DNA of 64,000 nt from Variovorax sp. OV700. Lineage in GTDB: Bacteria; Pseudomonadota; Gammaproteobacteria; Burkholderiales; Burkholderiaceae_C. Below are positions 56,427-64,000 of this stretch, piece by piece. The notes under the pieces were generated by a model. It searched no databases, was not told the DNA's origin, and saw nothing but the letters and a program-made list of their open reading frames with translations. The stretch covers positions 124,001 to 188,000 of the forward strand of contig NZ_FNDR01000012.1 of assembly GCF_900099805.1 (NCBI RefSeq). The letters are read 5' to 3'. The position numbers and the translations under genes were made by a program. The stretch's first letter is position 1, and each line of letters opens with the position of its first letter.

Positions 56427-59339
56427 TCATTGGCATGCTTCGCAAGTCGGATCGTCGACGCCGCAGAACGCGATGTCGGTCGCAGGCATCGCACTCATCT
56501 GCGCCTTCGCTGCGGCTGCCGCAGCCTCGAGCGCGCTCATGCCCGACGATGCATCGCTGCCCGACGACACCGCGTTGAGTCGGCCCGATTGCACCGTCGA
56601 CTTCTCGGCGTGCGTCGCGCTTTGCGTGCGCAGGTAGTAGGTCGTCTTCAGGCCGCGCAGCCATGCGAGTTTGTAGGTGTCGTCGAGCTTCTTGCCCGAT
56701 GCGCCGGCCATGTAGATGTTGAGCGACTGCGCCTGATCGATCCACTTCTGACGGCGCGCGGCGGCTTCGACCAGCCACGTGGTCTCGACTTCGAACGCGG
56801 TGGCGTAGAGCGCCTTCACGTCCTGCGGCACGCGGTCGATCGGGCGCAGCGAACCGTCGAAGTGCTTCAGGTCCATCACCATGACGTCGTCCCACAGGCC
56901 CAGGCGCTTCAGGTCGCGCACCAGGTAGTGGTTGATCACGGTGAATTCACCCGACAGGTTTGACTTGACCGAGAGGTTGCCGAAGCAGGGTTCGATGGAC
57001 GCGTCGACGCCGATGATGTTGGAGATGGTCGCGGTCGGGGCGATGGCGACGCAATTGGAATTGCGCATGCCGTCGGCCTTGATCTTCTGGCGCAGCGCGT
57101 CCCAGTCGAGCGTGGCCGAGCGGTCGACCTCGACGTAGCCGCCGCGGGCTTTCTCGAGCAGTTCGAGGGTGTCGATCGGCAGGATGCCCTTGTCCCACAG
57201 CGAGCCCTTGTAGCTCGAGTACTTGCCGCGCTCGCGCGCCAGTTCGGTGGACGCCCAGTAGGCGTGGTAGCAGATCGCTTCCATCGACTCGTCGGCAAAC
57301 TGAACGGCCTCCTGCGAGGCGTACGGAATGCGCAGTTCGTACAGCGCGTCCTGGAAGCCCATCAGGCCCAGGCCGACCGGACGGTGGCGCAGGTTCGAGT
57401 CGCGCGCCTTCTTCACGGCGTAGTAGTTGATGTCGATCACGTTGTCGAGCATGCGCATCGCGGTTGCGATCGTCTTCTTGAGCTTGTCGTGGTCGACCTT
57501 GCCGTCCTTCAGGTGCTGCAGCAGGTTCACGGAACCCAGGTTGCAGACGGCGGTTTCGGTGTCGCTGGTGTTCAGCGTGATCTCGGTGCACAGGTTCGAC
57601 GAGTGAACCACGCCGGCGTGCTGCTGCGGCGAGCGCACGTTGCAGGCGTCCTTGAATGTGATCCAGGGATGGCCGGTCTCGAACAGCATCGTGAGCATCT
57701 TGCGCCAGAGGTCCGACGCCTGGATGGTGCGGGCGGGCTTGATCTCGCCGCGCGCGGCCTTTTCTTCATAGGCCACGTAGGCCTTCTCGAAGTCGGCGCC
57801 GAACAGATCGTGCAGGTCGGGAACGTTCGAGGGCGAGAACAGCGTCCAGGTGCCTTTTTCCATCACGCGGCGCATGAACAGGTCGGGGATCCAGTTGGCC
57901 GTGTTCATGTCGTGCGTGCGGCGGCGGTCGTCGCCGGTGTTCTTGCGCAGCTCCAGGAACTCCTCGATGTCGAGGTGCCAGGTTTCCAGGTAGGTGCAGA
58001 CCGCGCCCTTGCGCTTGCCGCCCTGGTTCACGGCCACGGCCGTGTCGTTCACCACCTTCAGGAACGGCACCACGCCTTGCGATTCGCCGTTCGTGCCCTT
58101 GATGTGGCTGCCGAGCGCGCGCACGCGGGTCCAGTCATTGCCCAGACCGCCGGCGAATTTCGACAGCAGCGCGTTTTCCTTGATCGACTCGTAGATGCCG
58201 TCCAGGTCGTCGGGCACGGTGGTCAGGTAGCAGCTGGACAGCTGCGAGCGCAGCGTACCGGCGTTGAACAGCGTGGGCGTGCTCGACATGAAGTCGAAGG
58301 ACGACAGCACTTCGTAGAACTCGATGGCGCGGGCTTCGCGGTCGATTTCGCCGAGCGAGAGGCCCATGGCCACGCGCATGAAGAAGGCCTGCGGCAGCTC
58401 GATGCGGTTCTTGCGCACGTGCAGGAAGTAGCGGTCGTACAGCGTCTGCAGGCCGAGGTAGTCGAACTGGTTGTCGCGCTCGGCCTTGAGCGCAGCGCCC
58501 AGGCGGGGCAGGTCGTACTGCAGCAGCTTCTCGTCGAGCAGTTCGTTCTCGACGCCCTTCTTGATGAACTGCGGGAAGTAGTCGGCGTAGGTCTGTGCGC
58601 GCTCGGTGGGCATGACTTCGCGGCCGATGATCTCCTTGAAGATCGTGTGCAGCAGCAGGCGGGCGGTCGCGAAGGTGTAGTCGGGATCCTTCTCGATGAG
58701 CGTGCGGGCGGCCAGGATCGAGGCCTTGTAGACCTCGTCGAGCGGCACGCCGTCATACAGGTTGCGCATCGTCTCGGCGACGATCGGCGCAGCGGTGATG
58801 CCGTCGCCCAGGCCCTCGCAGGCCGATTCGATCAGGCCCTTGAGTTTGTTCAGGTCGAGCGCGACGCGTTCGCCGCCGTCCAGAACGTGCAGCAGCGGCG
58901 CGGCCGGCGCTTCTTGCGCGACCTGCTTGGAGCGCTCTTGCGTGCGGCGTTCGCGGTACAGCACATAGGCGCGCGCGATCTCGTGGTGGCCGCCGCGCAT
59001 CAGGCCGAGTTCGACCTGGTCTTGCACGTCTTCGATGTGGAAGGTGCCGCCGCCCGGACGCGAGCGGACCATGGCGCGGATCACGCCTTGCGTGAGGGCA
59101 TCGACCGTTTCGCGCACGCTGGCCGAAGCCGCGCCCTGGGTGCCGTGCACCGCCAGGAAGGCTTTCATCATCGCGATGGCGATCTTGTTGGGTTCGAAGG
59201 GAACCACGGCGCCGTTGCGGCGAATGATCTGGTAGTTCGCGAGGTTCTGGGCGGTGGTGGAGCCCGCAGTGTCGCGTTGCTGGGACGGCGTGGAGGGAAT
59301 GGCACGCGGGGTCGATGGGGTGTTCAGGGCAGTTTGCAT
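56427..59339 (-). CDS. nrdA: Ribonucleotide reductase class Ia large subunit NrdA
   Basis: NrdA, 970 residues, reduces ribonucleoside diphosphates using the NrdB radical. After a Thr/Ser/Pro-rich lead come ATP-cone sequences (YQIIRRNGAVVPFEPNKIAIAMMKAF and a second at about 155-250, VALDLNKLKGLIESACEGL), which allow allosteric control by ATP/dATP. The catalytic barrel has SSCYLTT (redox Cys), NLCTEITLN (radical Cys and Glu) and CNLGSVNL (second redox Cys). The C-terminal CEACQ re-reduces the active site. The length exceeds E. coli NrdA (761) because of the extra N-terminal cone and lead. ATG 59339 follows GAGAGGAAG. Confidence 0.95.
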   Translation of the reverse strand: MQTALNTPSTPRAIPSTPSQQRDTAGSTTAQNLANYQIIRRNGAVVPFEPNKIAIAMMKAFLAVHGTQGAASASVRETVDALTQGVIRAMVRSRPGGGTFHIEDVQDQVELGLMRGGHHEIARAYVLYRERRTQERSKQVAQEAPAAPLLHVLDGGERVALDLNKLKGLIESACEGLGDGITAAPIVAETMRNLYDGVPLDEVYKASILAARTLIEKDPDYTFATARLLLHTIFKEIIGREVMPTERAQTYADYFPQFIKKGVENELLDEKLLQYDLPRLGAALKAERDNQFDYLGLQTLYDRYFLHVRKNRIELPQAFFMRVAMGLSLGEIDREARAIEFYEVLSSFDFMSSTPTLFNAGTLRSQLSSCYLTTVPDDLDGIYESIKENALLSKFAGGLGNDWTRVRALGSHIKGTNGESQGVVPFLKVVNDTAVAVNQGGKRKGAVCTYLETWHLDIEEFLELRKNTGDDRRRTHDMNTANWIPDLFMRRVMEKGTWTLFSPSNVPDLHDLFGADFEKAYVAYEEKAARGEIKPARTIQASDLWRKMLTMLFETGHPWITFKDACNVRSPQQHAGVVHSSNLCTEITLNTSDTETAVCNLGSVNLLQHLKDGKVDHDKLKKTIATAMRMLDNVIDINYYAVKKARDSNLRHRPVGLGLMGFQDALYELRIPYASQEAVQFADESMEAICYHAYWASTELARERGKYSSYKGSLWDKGILPIDTLELLEKARGGYVEVDRSATLDWDALRQKIKADGMRNSNCVAIAPTATISNIIGVDASIEPCFGNLSVKSNLSGEFTVINHYLVRDLKRLGLWDDVMVMDLKHFDGSLRPIDRVPQDVKALYATAFEVETTWLVEAAARRQKWIDQAQSLNIYMAGASGKKLDDTYKLAWLRGLKTTYYLRTQSATHAEKSTVQSGRLNAVSSGSDASSGMSALEAAAAAAKAQMSAMPATDIAFCGVDDPTCEACQ

Positions 59340-59420
59340 TCGCTTCCTCTCGGTTGGCAATTCTTGTTGGGTGGCAGCGCCCTGGTCGGGCGTTGCGCCG
59401 GCGTTGTTGGCCGGACGGAG

Positions 59421-59436
59421 ACACTATATCTAGGGT
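59421..59436 (-). promoter_or_regulatory. NrdR box 1 upstream of nrdA
   Basis: ACACTATATCTAGGGT matches the NrdR palindrome (about ACACTATATATAGTGT) at 12 or more of 16 positions, including the left half exactly. It overlaps the -10 of the nrdA promoter. Confidence 0.8.
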
Positions 59437-59451
59437 GCAGAGGGTCTACAA
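59423..59451 (-). promoter_or_regulatory. nrdA promoter
   Basis: On the minus strand TTGTAG (59446-59451) and TATAGT (59423-59428) are separated by 17 bp, a good sigma70 fit. The -10 lies inside NrdR box 1, and box 2 lies just upstream of the -35, so NrdR would block polymerase. The 5' leader would be about 77 nt. Confidence 0.75.
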
Positions 59452-59452
59452 G

Positions 59453-59468
59453 CCACTACAGGTAGTGT
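59453..59468 (-). promoter_or_regulatory. NrdR box 2 upstream of nrdA
   Basis: CCACTACAGGTAGTGT keeps the CACTA...TAGTG palindrome of the NrdR box. Its centre is 32 bp from that of box 1, or three helical turns, which is the usual spacing of paired NrdR boxes. The nrdR gene itself is not in the window. Confidence 0.8.
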
Positions 59469-59688
59469 TTTGTGGAAGTTTAACCCCTACGGGTATTTCT
59501 CTAGGATTCGGCATACGGCCATCGGTGCCGCGTGAATACTGGCCTATGGTCGCGCAGGCCGCATGGGGCGTGGCTTGCCGGACGATTTGGGCCTGCAAGG
59601 CGCATGGTTGCTACGCTGCGCGTCGGCGTTTGCGAAACGGAGGCGACGCGAGCACAGCGCATCGCAAGGCGCTGCGCGATAAAAAAAA
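59469..59688. other. Non-coding remainder between the nrdA promoter and ampD
   Basis: About 220 bp between NrdR box 2 and the ampD stop. A hairpin-forming sequence, CAGCGC-ATCGCAAG-GCGCTG (about 59656-59675), lies close to an A-run at 59682-59690. Read on the minus strand, the T-run precedes the hairpin, so it is not a normal ampD terminator. Short open frames here have no ribosome binding site. I see no recognisable gene. Confidence 0.35.
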
Positions 59689-60309
59689 TTAGCGTGGGAT
59701 CGCTTGCTCGGGAAACATTTGCAAGTCCCAGCCGAGTTGTCCGCGCAGCAATTGCCAGTCGAAGCCCGCGCCGGGGTCTTGCTTGCGGCCCGGTGCGATG
59801 TGCTCGTGGCCGGCAATGTGGGCAATGGCGTAGTGCTGCGCGACGGCGGCACAGAGGCTGGCCAGCGTTTCGTATTGCGCATCTTCGAAATGTTCGCCTT
59901 CCAGGCCTTCGAGTTCGATGCCGATCGAATCGTCGTTGCAGTTCTGTCGGCCGCGCCACGCCGACACGCCGGCATGCCAGGCACGGTCGTCGCAGCTCAC
60001 GAACTGCCAGAGCTCGCCATTGCGTCGCACATAGAAATGCGAGGAAACCTCGAGGCCGCGGATGGATTGGAAGTAGGGGTGCGCGTCCCAGTCGAGCTGG
60101 TTGACAAAAAGCTGTTGCACCGCATCGCCGCCGTATTCGCCGGGCGGCAGGCTGATCGAATGCAGCACGATCAGGTCGGTCTGCGCGCCTGCGGGCCGCG
60201 GACCGAAATTCGGCGAGCGCAGCGCCTTGGAGAAGCGATACCAGCCGGCTTGCCAGAGGCCGTCGTCGCCGTTGCTGCCCGCGCTGGCCGGTGCGTCAGT
60301 CGTCGGCAT
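59689..60309 (-). CDS. ampD: 1,6-anhydro-MurNAc-L-alanine amidase AmpD
   Basis: AmpD, 206 residues, is the cytoplasmic zinc amidase that removes the peptide from anhydro-muropeptides in murein recycling. Zinc ligands are seen in LIVLHSISLPPGEYGG (His), AGHEHIAPGRKQDPGAGFDW (His and Asp), and the fold block SSHFYVRRNGELWQFVSCDDRAWHAGVS is typical. ATG 60309 overlaps the end of pilR by 14 bp; ATG 60321 is an alternative. It shares its transcript with pilSR in position, but mpl is its pathway partner. Loss of AmpD derepresses AmpR-type beta-lactamases in bacteria that have them; none is seen here. Confidence 0.93.
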   Translation of the reverse strand: MPTTDAPASAGSNGDDGLWQAGWYRFSKALRSPNFGPRPAGAQTDLIVLHSISLPPGEYGGDAVQQLFVNQLDWDAHPYFQSIRGLEVSSHFYVRRNGELWQFVSCDDRAWHAGVSAWRGRQNCNDDSIGIELEGLEGEHFEDAQYETLASLCAAVAQHYAIAHIAGHEHIAPGRKQDPGAGFDWQLLRGQLGWDLQMFPEQAIPR

Positions 60310-61867
60310 GGCTGACGGCACCTTCGTCGCCGTTGGGCGTGGTGATGCCCAGCCGCGCGATGCGGTAGCGGATCTGGCGCAGGCTCATGCCGAGCCGCGC
60401 CGCGGCCGCCGTGCGATTGAAGCCGCTTTCGCGCAGCGCGCGCACGAGAATCTCGCGCTCCTGCTGGTCGAGGTAGGCCTGCAGGTCGGAGGGGAGGGCG
60501 GCGGATCTGGACTCCGCAACTGCGCTCGCGGCCGGAGCGGGCGCGGGAGGCGAATCGACGCCGGCCTCCGACGCAGAAGTCGGCAATGCAGGCGCGGAGG
60601 CTGCCGCGCCTGAGGAGTCGGCCGGAGCCGCGGCAGGCTGTCCTCCTGCCGTCAAGTCGAGGTGCAGCTCGTCGCCATCGTTCAGCGCCACGGCGCGATG
60701 CAGCAGGTTCTCGAGTTCGCGCACATTGCCGTCGAGCGGATGCTGCGCCAGGCGGCGCAGCAGATCGGCGGACAGGTGGGGCACCGGCAATCCGCCGTCC
60801 TGCGCAATTCGCGCGAGCAGCGCGGCGCAAAGCGCGGGCAGGTCTTCGCGCCGGTCGCGCAGCGCGGGCACCGCAATCTCGATCACGTTGAGCCGGTAGA
60901 ACAGGTCTTGCCGGAAGCGGCCGGCCTGGACTTCGGCATGCAGATCCTTGTGCGTGGCACTCACGATGCGCACGTCGACCGCGTCTTCCTGCGTGGAACC
61001 GATCGAGCGCACGCTTCGCTCCTGGATGGCGCGCAGCAGCTTGGACTGCATCGCCAGCGGCAGGTCGCCGATTTCGTCGAGGAACAGCGTGCCGCCCCGC
61101 GCGGCCTGGAAGTAGCCGTCGCGGTCTTGCGACGATCCGGTGTAGGAGCCCTTGCGGGCGCCGAAGAATTCGGCCTCGAGCAGGTTCTCGGGAATGGCGC
61201 CGCAGTTGACCGCGACGAACGGGCCTTCGCTGCGCTGGCTGCAGGCGTGCACGGCGCGCGCCACCAGTTCCTTGCCGGTGCCCGATTCGCCGCGCACCAG
61301 CACCGGCGCCATGCCGCGCGCCACCTTGGCGATGCGCGACTTGACGAGCCGCATCGGCTCCGAGTCGCCCACCAGCCGTTGGAGCGCCGCGATGCCGCTG
61401 CCCGGAATGGCGGGCGCATCGGTGCGCTCGCCCGTTTCCGCGGGTGCGGCCCGCACCGCCTTGGTGGGCAGCGCCTGCTGCGCCTGCACGGCGGAAGCGA
61501 CCACCGCGCGGAACTGCTTGAGATCGACCGGCTTGGTCAGGTAGTCGAACGCGCCGGCCTTCAGTGCCTCGACCGCGTTCTCGGCGGAGCCATAAGCCGT
61601 CATCACGACGCAACGCTCGCTGCGCTGGTTCTTCTGGATGCGATGGATGATTTCCATGCCCTGCCCATCGGGCAGCCGCATGTCGGTGATCACCGCATCG
61701 AAATGCGCGGCCTCGAGATGCTGCCAGGCTTCGGAGACGCTCCCGGCGGCCTCGACGCGATAGCCTTCGCGCAGCAACGTCAGCTCGTACAGCGTGCGCA
61801 GGTCGGGTTCGTCGTCGATGACCAGGATGTTGGCCGGACGCTGCAGGGAAGGAGGAGGAGTGCTCAC
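60296..61867 (-). CDS. pilR: Sigma54-dependent response regulator PilR
   Basis: PilR, 523 residues, is an NtrC-type activator of type IV pilin genes. The receiver domain (about 13-130) has ILVIDDEPDLRTLYE, phospho-acceptor Asp in AVITDMRLPDGQG and Lys in YLTKPVD. The AAA+ domain (about 175-410) has Walker A GESGTGKE, the sigma54 loop, Walker B GGTLFLDEIGDLP and RFRQDLFYRLNV. The Fis-type HTH closes the protein (FNRTAAAARLGMSLRQIRYRIARLG). The sigma54 loop reads GSYTGS rather than GAFTGA; the key Thr-Gly are kept. A Pro/Ala/Ser-rich linker (about 410-470) precedes the HTH. It follows pilS after 4 bp. Confidence 0.9.
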   Translation of the reverse strand: MSTPPPSLQRPANILVIDDEPDLRTLYELTLLREGYRVEAAGSVSEAWQHLEAAHFDAVITDMRLPDGQGMEIIHRIQKNQRSERCVVMTAYGSAENAVEALKAGAFDYLTKPVDLKQFRAVVASAVQAQQALPTKAVRAAPAETGERTDAPAIPGSGIAALQRLVGDSEPMRLVKSRIAKVARGMAPVLVRGESGTGKELVARAVHACSQRSEGPFVAVNCGAIPENLLEAEFFGARKGSYTGSSQDRDGYFQAARGGTLFLDEIGDLPLAMQSKLLRAIQERSVRSIGSTQEDAVDVRIVSATHKDLHAEVQAGRFRQDLFYRLNVIEIAVPALRDRREDLPALCAALLARIAQDGGLPVPHLSADLLRRLAQHPLDGNVRELENLLHRAVALNDGDELHLDLTAGGQPAAAPADSSGAAASAPALPTSASEAGVDSPPAPAPAASAVAESRSAALPSDLQAYLDQQEREILVRALRESGFNRTAAAARLGMSLRQIRYRIARLGITTPNGDEGAVSHADD

Positions 61868-61871
61868 GGCG

Positions 61872-63569
61872 CTATTGTGTCAGCCGGTTTTCGCTTGGCG
61901 CAAAGCTGACGAAGAATTCGTTGCCTTCGGGCCCGCCCGCGACGAGCGCGCGCCGTTCGTAGCCGATGGTGGCGCCATGGCGCCGGCACAGCTCGCGGCA
62001 CAGGAAGAGGCCGAGCCCGCTGGAGCGGCTCTCGGATGAGAAGAAAGGTTCAAACAGGTGGCGCTGCACCGCCGGCTCCAGTGGCGCGCCGTCGCTCCAC
62101 ACCTGCAGGCTCGGCCGGCTGGAACTGCCGCGTTGCATGGTGGTAACGACCTGGATCGAGCCTTCCCGGTTGCCGGCGTAGCGCGCCGCATTGTCCAGCA
62201 GGTTCACGAGCAAGCGGCGCAGGTGCTCGACGTCGAAGCGCACTTCGCTGTCGACGGCATCGAGCGTGATCAGCACGCCCTGGCGGTGCGTCTGGCGCAC
62301 CCATTCTTCGGCCAGCGCACGCACCGCAGGGTCGAGCGCGACCTGCTCGCCGAGCGAGAGCACGCGCTGCTGGCGCGCGCGCGAAACATCGAGCACGTCG
62401 TCCACGATGCGGGCGAGCCGCTGCGCGTTGTGCTGGACCATGCTGGTCAACTTGCGGTGCGCGGGATCGGTGAGGTCTTCGTTGAGCAGGGCGCTGGCCT
62501 GCGTGATCGCGGCCAGCGGGTTGCGGATTTCATGCGCCACCGCGGCCGACATGCGGCCCATCGCCGCGAGCTTTTCGGTGCGGATGCGGGCCTCCAGTTC
62601 GCGCAGGTCCTGCAGGAACATCACGCACAGGCTGTCGACGCGCTGGTCGCTGGTGGGCGTGAGCCGCGTGCGTACCCGCACTTCGCGCGCGGCGCCGCGG
62701 GCCTGCGCCACGGGAATTTCCTCGCTTTGGGGAGCGCGGCGCGCAAAGGTCTGGCGCGCCAACGCCGCCAGCGCATGCCAGGCCGGCTGCGCATGCAGTG
62801 CGAACGGGAGGGCGAGCCGGGCCAGGCCCTGTCCGAGGATGGCGTCGGCCGCCGGATTGGCCGCATGCACCATTCCCTCGGCGTCGATCACCAGCACGCC
62901 TTCGCTCAGTGTCTCGATCACCAGGTCGTTGACTTGCGCCTGCATCTGCGCGCTGCTGCGATTGCGCAGCGCCGTTTCTTCTTCGCGCGCGAGCCGGCGC
63001 GCCAGCTCATGCGCCAGCAGGGCCACGACGAAAAGGCCGGTGCCGGTGAGCGCCGCCTGCACGAAGCGGGTGGAGGAGTCGCCGGGCTGCTGCAGCCAGT
63101 GCCAACCCGCGTCGGCCAGCAGCAGCAGGGTGACCGTGGCCGTGGTGCCCAGGCCCACGGTCACCGTGCCGAGCACCGCGCTCATGAGCACCGGCAGCGC
63201 GAACAGCGGCGTGTAGTTGATGTTGCCGCCCTGGAGCACCTGGAGCGCGGTGAAGGTGCCGAGGTCGATGCCGATGGTGATGAACCACAGCGCCGCGAAG
63301 CCCCGGATCGGCGGCGCGAAATGCGCGTAGCGGGCGCCCAGCCAGGTGGCGATCAGGTAGCCGGCCGAAAGCGCGATGGCCAGCGGCTGCATCGTCTGGC
63401 CGAGCGCCAGTGCCACGCCCTGAAGCAGCACGAGCACCACCGCAACGAAGCAGCGCGCCGCCATGAAGCCGCGCCACAAGCGCAGCAGCGCGGCGCTCTC
63501 GTTATGCCCCGGCTCGAGCAAGTCCCAGTCGGTGGCGGCCTCGCCTCGCGGCCAGAGGGAAGAGCTCAT
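61872..63569 (-). CDS. pilS: Sensor histidine kinase PilS
   Basis: PilS, 565 residues, is the membrane sensor that phosphorylates PilR. Six or so membrane helices (about 35-200) are followed by a PAS-like domain (about 220-320; ETLSEGVLVIDAEGMVHAANPAADAILG). The kinase core has the phospho-acceptor His in MSAAVAHEIRNPLAAITQA, the N box LLVNLLDNAARYAG, LFEPFFSSESRSSGLGLFLCREL (F and G2 boxes). The G1 box is weak: VWSDGAPLEPAVQRHLFEPFF lacks the usual DxGxG, having SDGAPL. ATG 63569 begins the plausible coding part; the longer open frame (to 63689) overlaps the preceding gene and is rejected. Confidence 0.9.
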   Translation of the reverse strand: MSSSLWPRGEAATDWDLLEPGHNESAALLRLWRGFMAARCFVAVVLVLLQGVALALGQTMQPLAIALSAGYLIATWLGARYAHFAPPIRGFAALWFITIGIDLGTFTALQVLQGGNINYTPLFALPVLMSAVLGTVTVGLGTTATVTLLLLADAGWHWLQQPGDSSTRFVQAALTGTGLFVVALLAHELARRLAREEETALRNRSSAQMQAQVNDLVIETLSEGVLVIDAEGMVHAANPAADAILGQGLARLALPFALHAQPAWHALAALARQTFARRAPQSEEIPVAQARGAAREVRVRTRLTPTSDQRVDSLCVMFLQDLRELEARIRTEKLAAMGRMSAAVAHEIRNPLAAITQASALLNEDLTDPAHRKLTSMVQHNAQRLARIVDDVLDVSRARQQRVLSLGEQVALDPAVRALAEEWVRQTHRQGVLITLDAVDSEVRFDVEHLRRLLVNLLDNAARYAGNREGSIQVVTTMQRGSSSRPSLQVWSDGAPLEPAVQRHLFEPFFSSESRSSGLGLFLCRELCRRHGATIGYERRALVAGGPEGNEFFVSFAPSENRLTQ

Positions 63570-63585
63570 GGAGCGCGGCGTCCGT

Positions 63586-63846
63586 TCAGCCGCGCTCGGC
63601 GGCCTGGCGGTGCGCCACACTGCAGTAGACCGCGTCTCCTGGACCCCCGATCGCATCGCTCGCGGGCAAGTGCAAGCCGCAATGGGCACAGCGCAGCATG
63701 GCCTGCGGCGCCGCCGGAGCGGCGGGCGGGCGCTGGGCGCGGGCCGCCGCCTGCTCGCGCTCGGCCTCGCGCATTTCCTCCCGGCGGTTCTTGCGCCAGA
63801 GCCAGATGGCCACCCAGAGCACCGCGAGAACGAGAAGGTATTTCAT
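63586..63846 (-). CDS. PP0621-like small membrane protein with cysteine/histidine cluster
   Basis: The 86-residue product has one N-terminal membrane helix (about 3-17, YLLVLAVLWVAIWLW), a charged Arg/Glu/Ala stretch and a C-terminal cluster MLRCAHCGLHLPASDAI...VYCSVAHRQAAE, with CxxC, His and a further Cys/His that could bind zinc. Small proteins of this pattern (PP0621 type) commonly lie upstream of pilS. Function unknown. Its ATG overlaps the stop of the upstream cytochrome c assembly gene (ATGA), and pilS follows after 16 bp, so all three are probably one operon. Confidence 0.8.
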   Translation of the reverse strand: MKYLLVLAVLWVAIWLWRKNRREEMREAEREQAAARAQRPPAAPAAPQAMLRCAHCGLHLPASDAIGGPGDAVYCSVAHRQAAERG

Positions 63847-64000
63847 GACGTGCCGCGCGCCAGCACCACTTCGAGCACGAAACGCGAACCCACGTAAGCC
63901 AGCAGCAACAGGACGGAGCCGGCGTAGAGCACGCGCCGCGCCGTGCGGCCGCGCCAGCCGAAGCGCACGCGGCCGATCAGCAGCACCGCAAAGCTGATCC
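63843..64000 (-). CDS. Cytochrome c assembly (CcsA/YpjD-like) protein, C-terminal end only
   Basis: Only about 51 residues are in the window; the gene starts beyond the right edge. The visible end reads SFAVLLIGRVRFGWRGR, then TARRVLYAGSVLLLLAYVGS, then RFVLEVVLARGTS. It contains the end of one membrane helix, a basic loop with FGWRGR, and a final helix. GWRGR followed by a last helix ending in SRFVLE fits the YpjD/CcsA family, which is linked to haem handling or cytochrome c maturation. Overlap with the next gene's ATG suggests an operon. Confidence 0.65.
   Translation of the reverse strand, partial: ISFAVLLIGRVRFGWRGRTARRVLYAGSVLLLLAYVGSRFVLEVVLARGTS

Noticed and set aside
59315..59692. 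125-codon frame crossing the nrdA promoter
   Set aside because: It runs through the NrdR boxes and the nrdA start on the other strand and has no coding-like composition.

Overview
The window is one continuous high-GC chromosomal stretch (my estimate by eye is about 65-68 percent G+C) with densely packed, often overlapping genes. It shows no sign of mobile DNA. Gene content and order point to a betaproteobacterium of the Comamonadaceae, most like Variovorax. The pointers are a complete mra/mur/fts (dcw) cluster ending in ftsA-ftsZ-lpxC, dksA - STAS-like gene - hslVU just upstream of it, mpl followed by tlpA, accBC-prmA-DUF3426 gene, nrdA/nrdB beside a histone H1-like gene, and pilS-pilR-ampD. 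No tRNA, rRNA, CRISPR array, prophage or insertion sequence was recognised.

Layout: (1) 1-5.5 kb: partial YdcF-like gene, xerC, rlmI, a CobW-type GTPase, a REP-like inverted repeat pair, and a DUF945 gene on the minus strand. (2) 5.5-10.6 kb: dksA with a long basic N-terminal tail, a large STAS-like protein, hslV, hslU. (3) 10.6-30.2 kb: dcw cluster mraZ-rsmH-ftsL-ftsI-murE-murF-mraY-murD-ftsW-murG-murC-ddl-ftsQ-ftsA-ftsZ, then lpxC and a 58-residue membrane protein. (4) 30.2-38.3 kb, mostly minus strand: ruvC, a CdsA-like cytidylyltransferase, a PlsC-like acyltransferase, a plus-strand DUF2809 gene, mtgA, aroE, a TonB-like gene, an RNase II-type nuclease, a YqiA-like hydrolase. (5) 38.7-46 kb, plus strand: a NarL-type two-component pair, rodA, tldD, a small lipoprotein, an aromatic-rich leader peptide with attenuator, and aroG. 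(6) 46-54.3 kb: cupin and mpl on the minus strand; on the plus strand a gene of unknown function, tlpA, accB, accC, prmA, a DUF3426 protein and a PfkB kinase. (7) 54.4-64 kb, minus strand: histone H1-like gene, nrdB, nrdA under NrdR boxes, ampD, pilR, pilS, a small PP0621-like gene and the end of a cytochrome c assembly (CcsA/YpjD-like) gene.

The dominant theme is building the cell envelope. The dcw genes make lipid II and the division ring; rodA and mtgA polymerise glycan; ampD and mpl recycle muropeptides; lpxC, the acyltransferase and the cytidylyltransferase feed lipid A and phospholipid synthesis; accBC supplies malonyl-CoA.

The most interesting things that gene calls alone would miss are: a well-formed translational attenuator in front of aroG, with an uncalled 24-codon peptide carrying YFFAYFWF and three mutually exclusive RNA pairings; a roughly 190-residue acidic/proline-rich insertion inside MurD; a similar insertion inside the PlsC-like enzyme; a recurring arrangement of -10-like hexamers only 6-9 bp before start codons, which suggests leaderless transcripts; paired NrdR boxes over the nrdA promoter; and a 10-bp-spaced repeat in front of mraZ that fits MraZ autoregulation.
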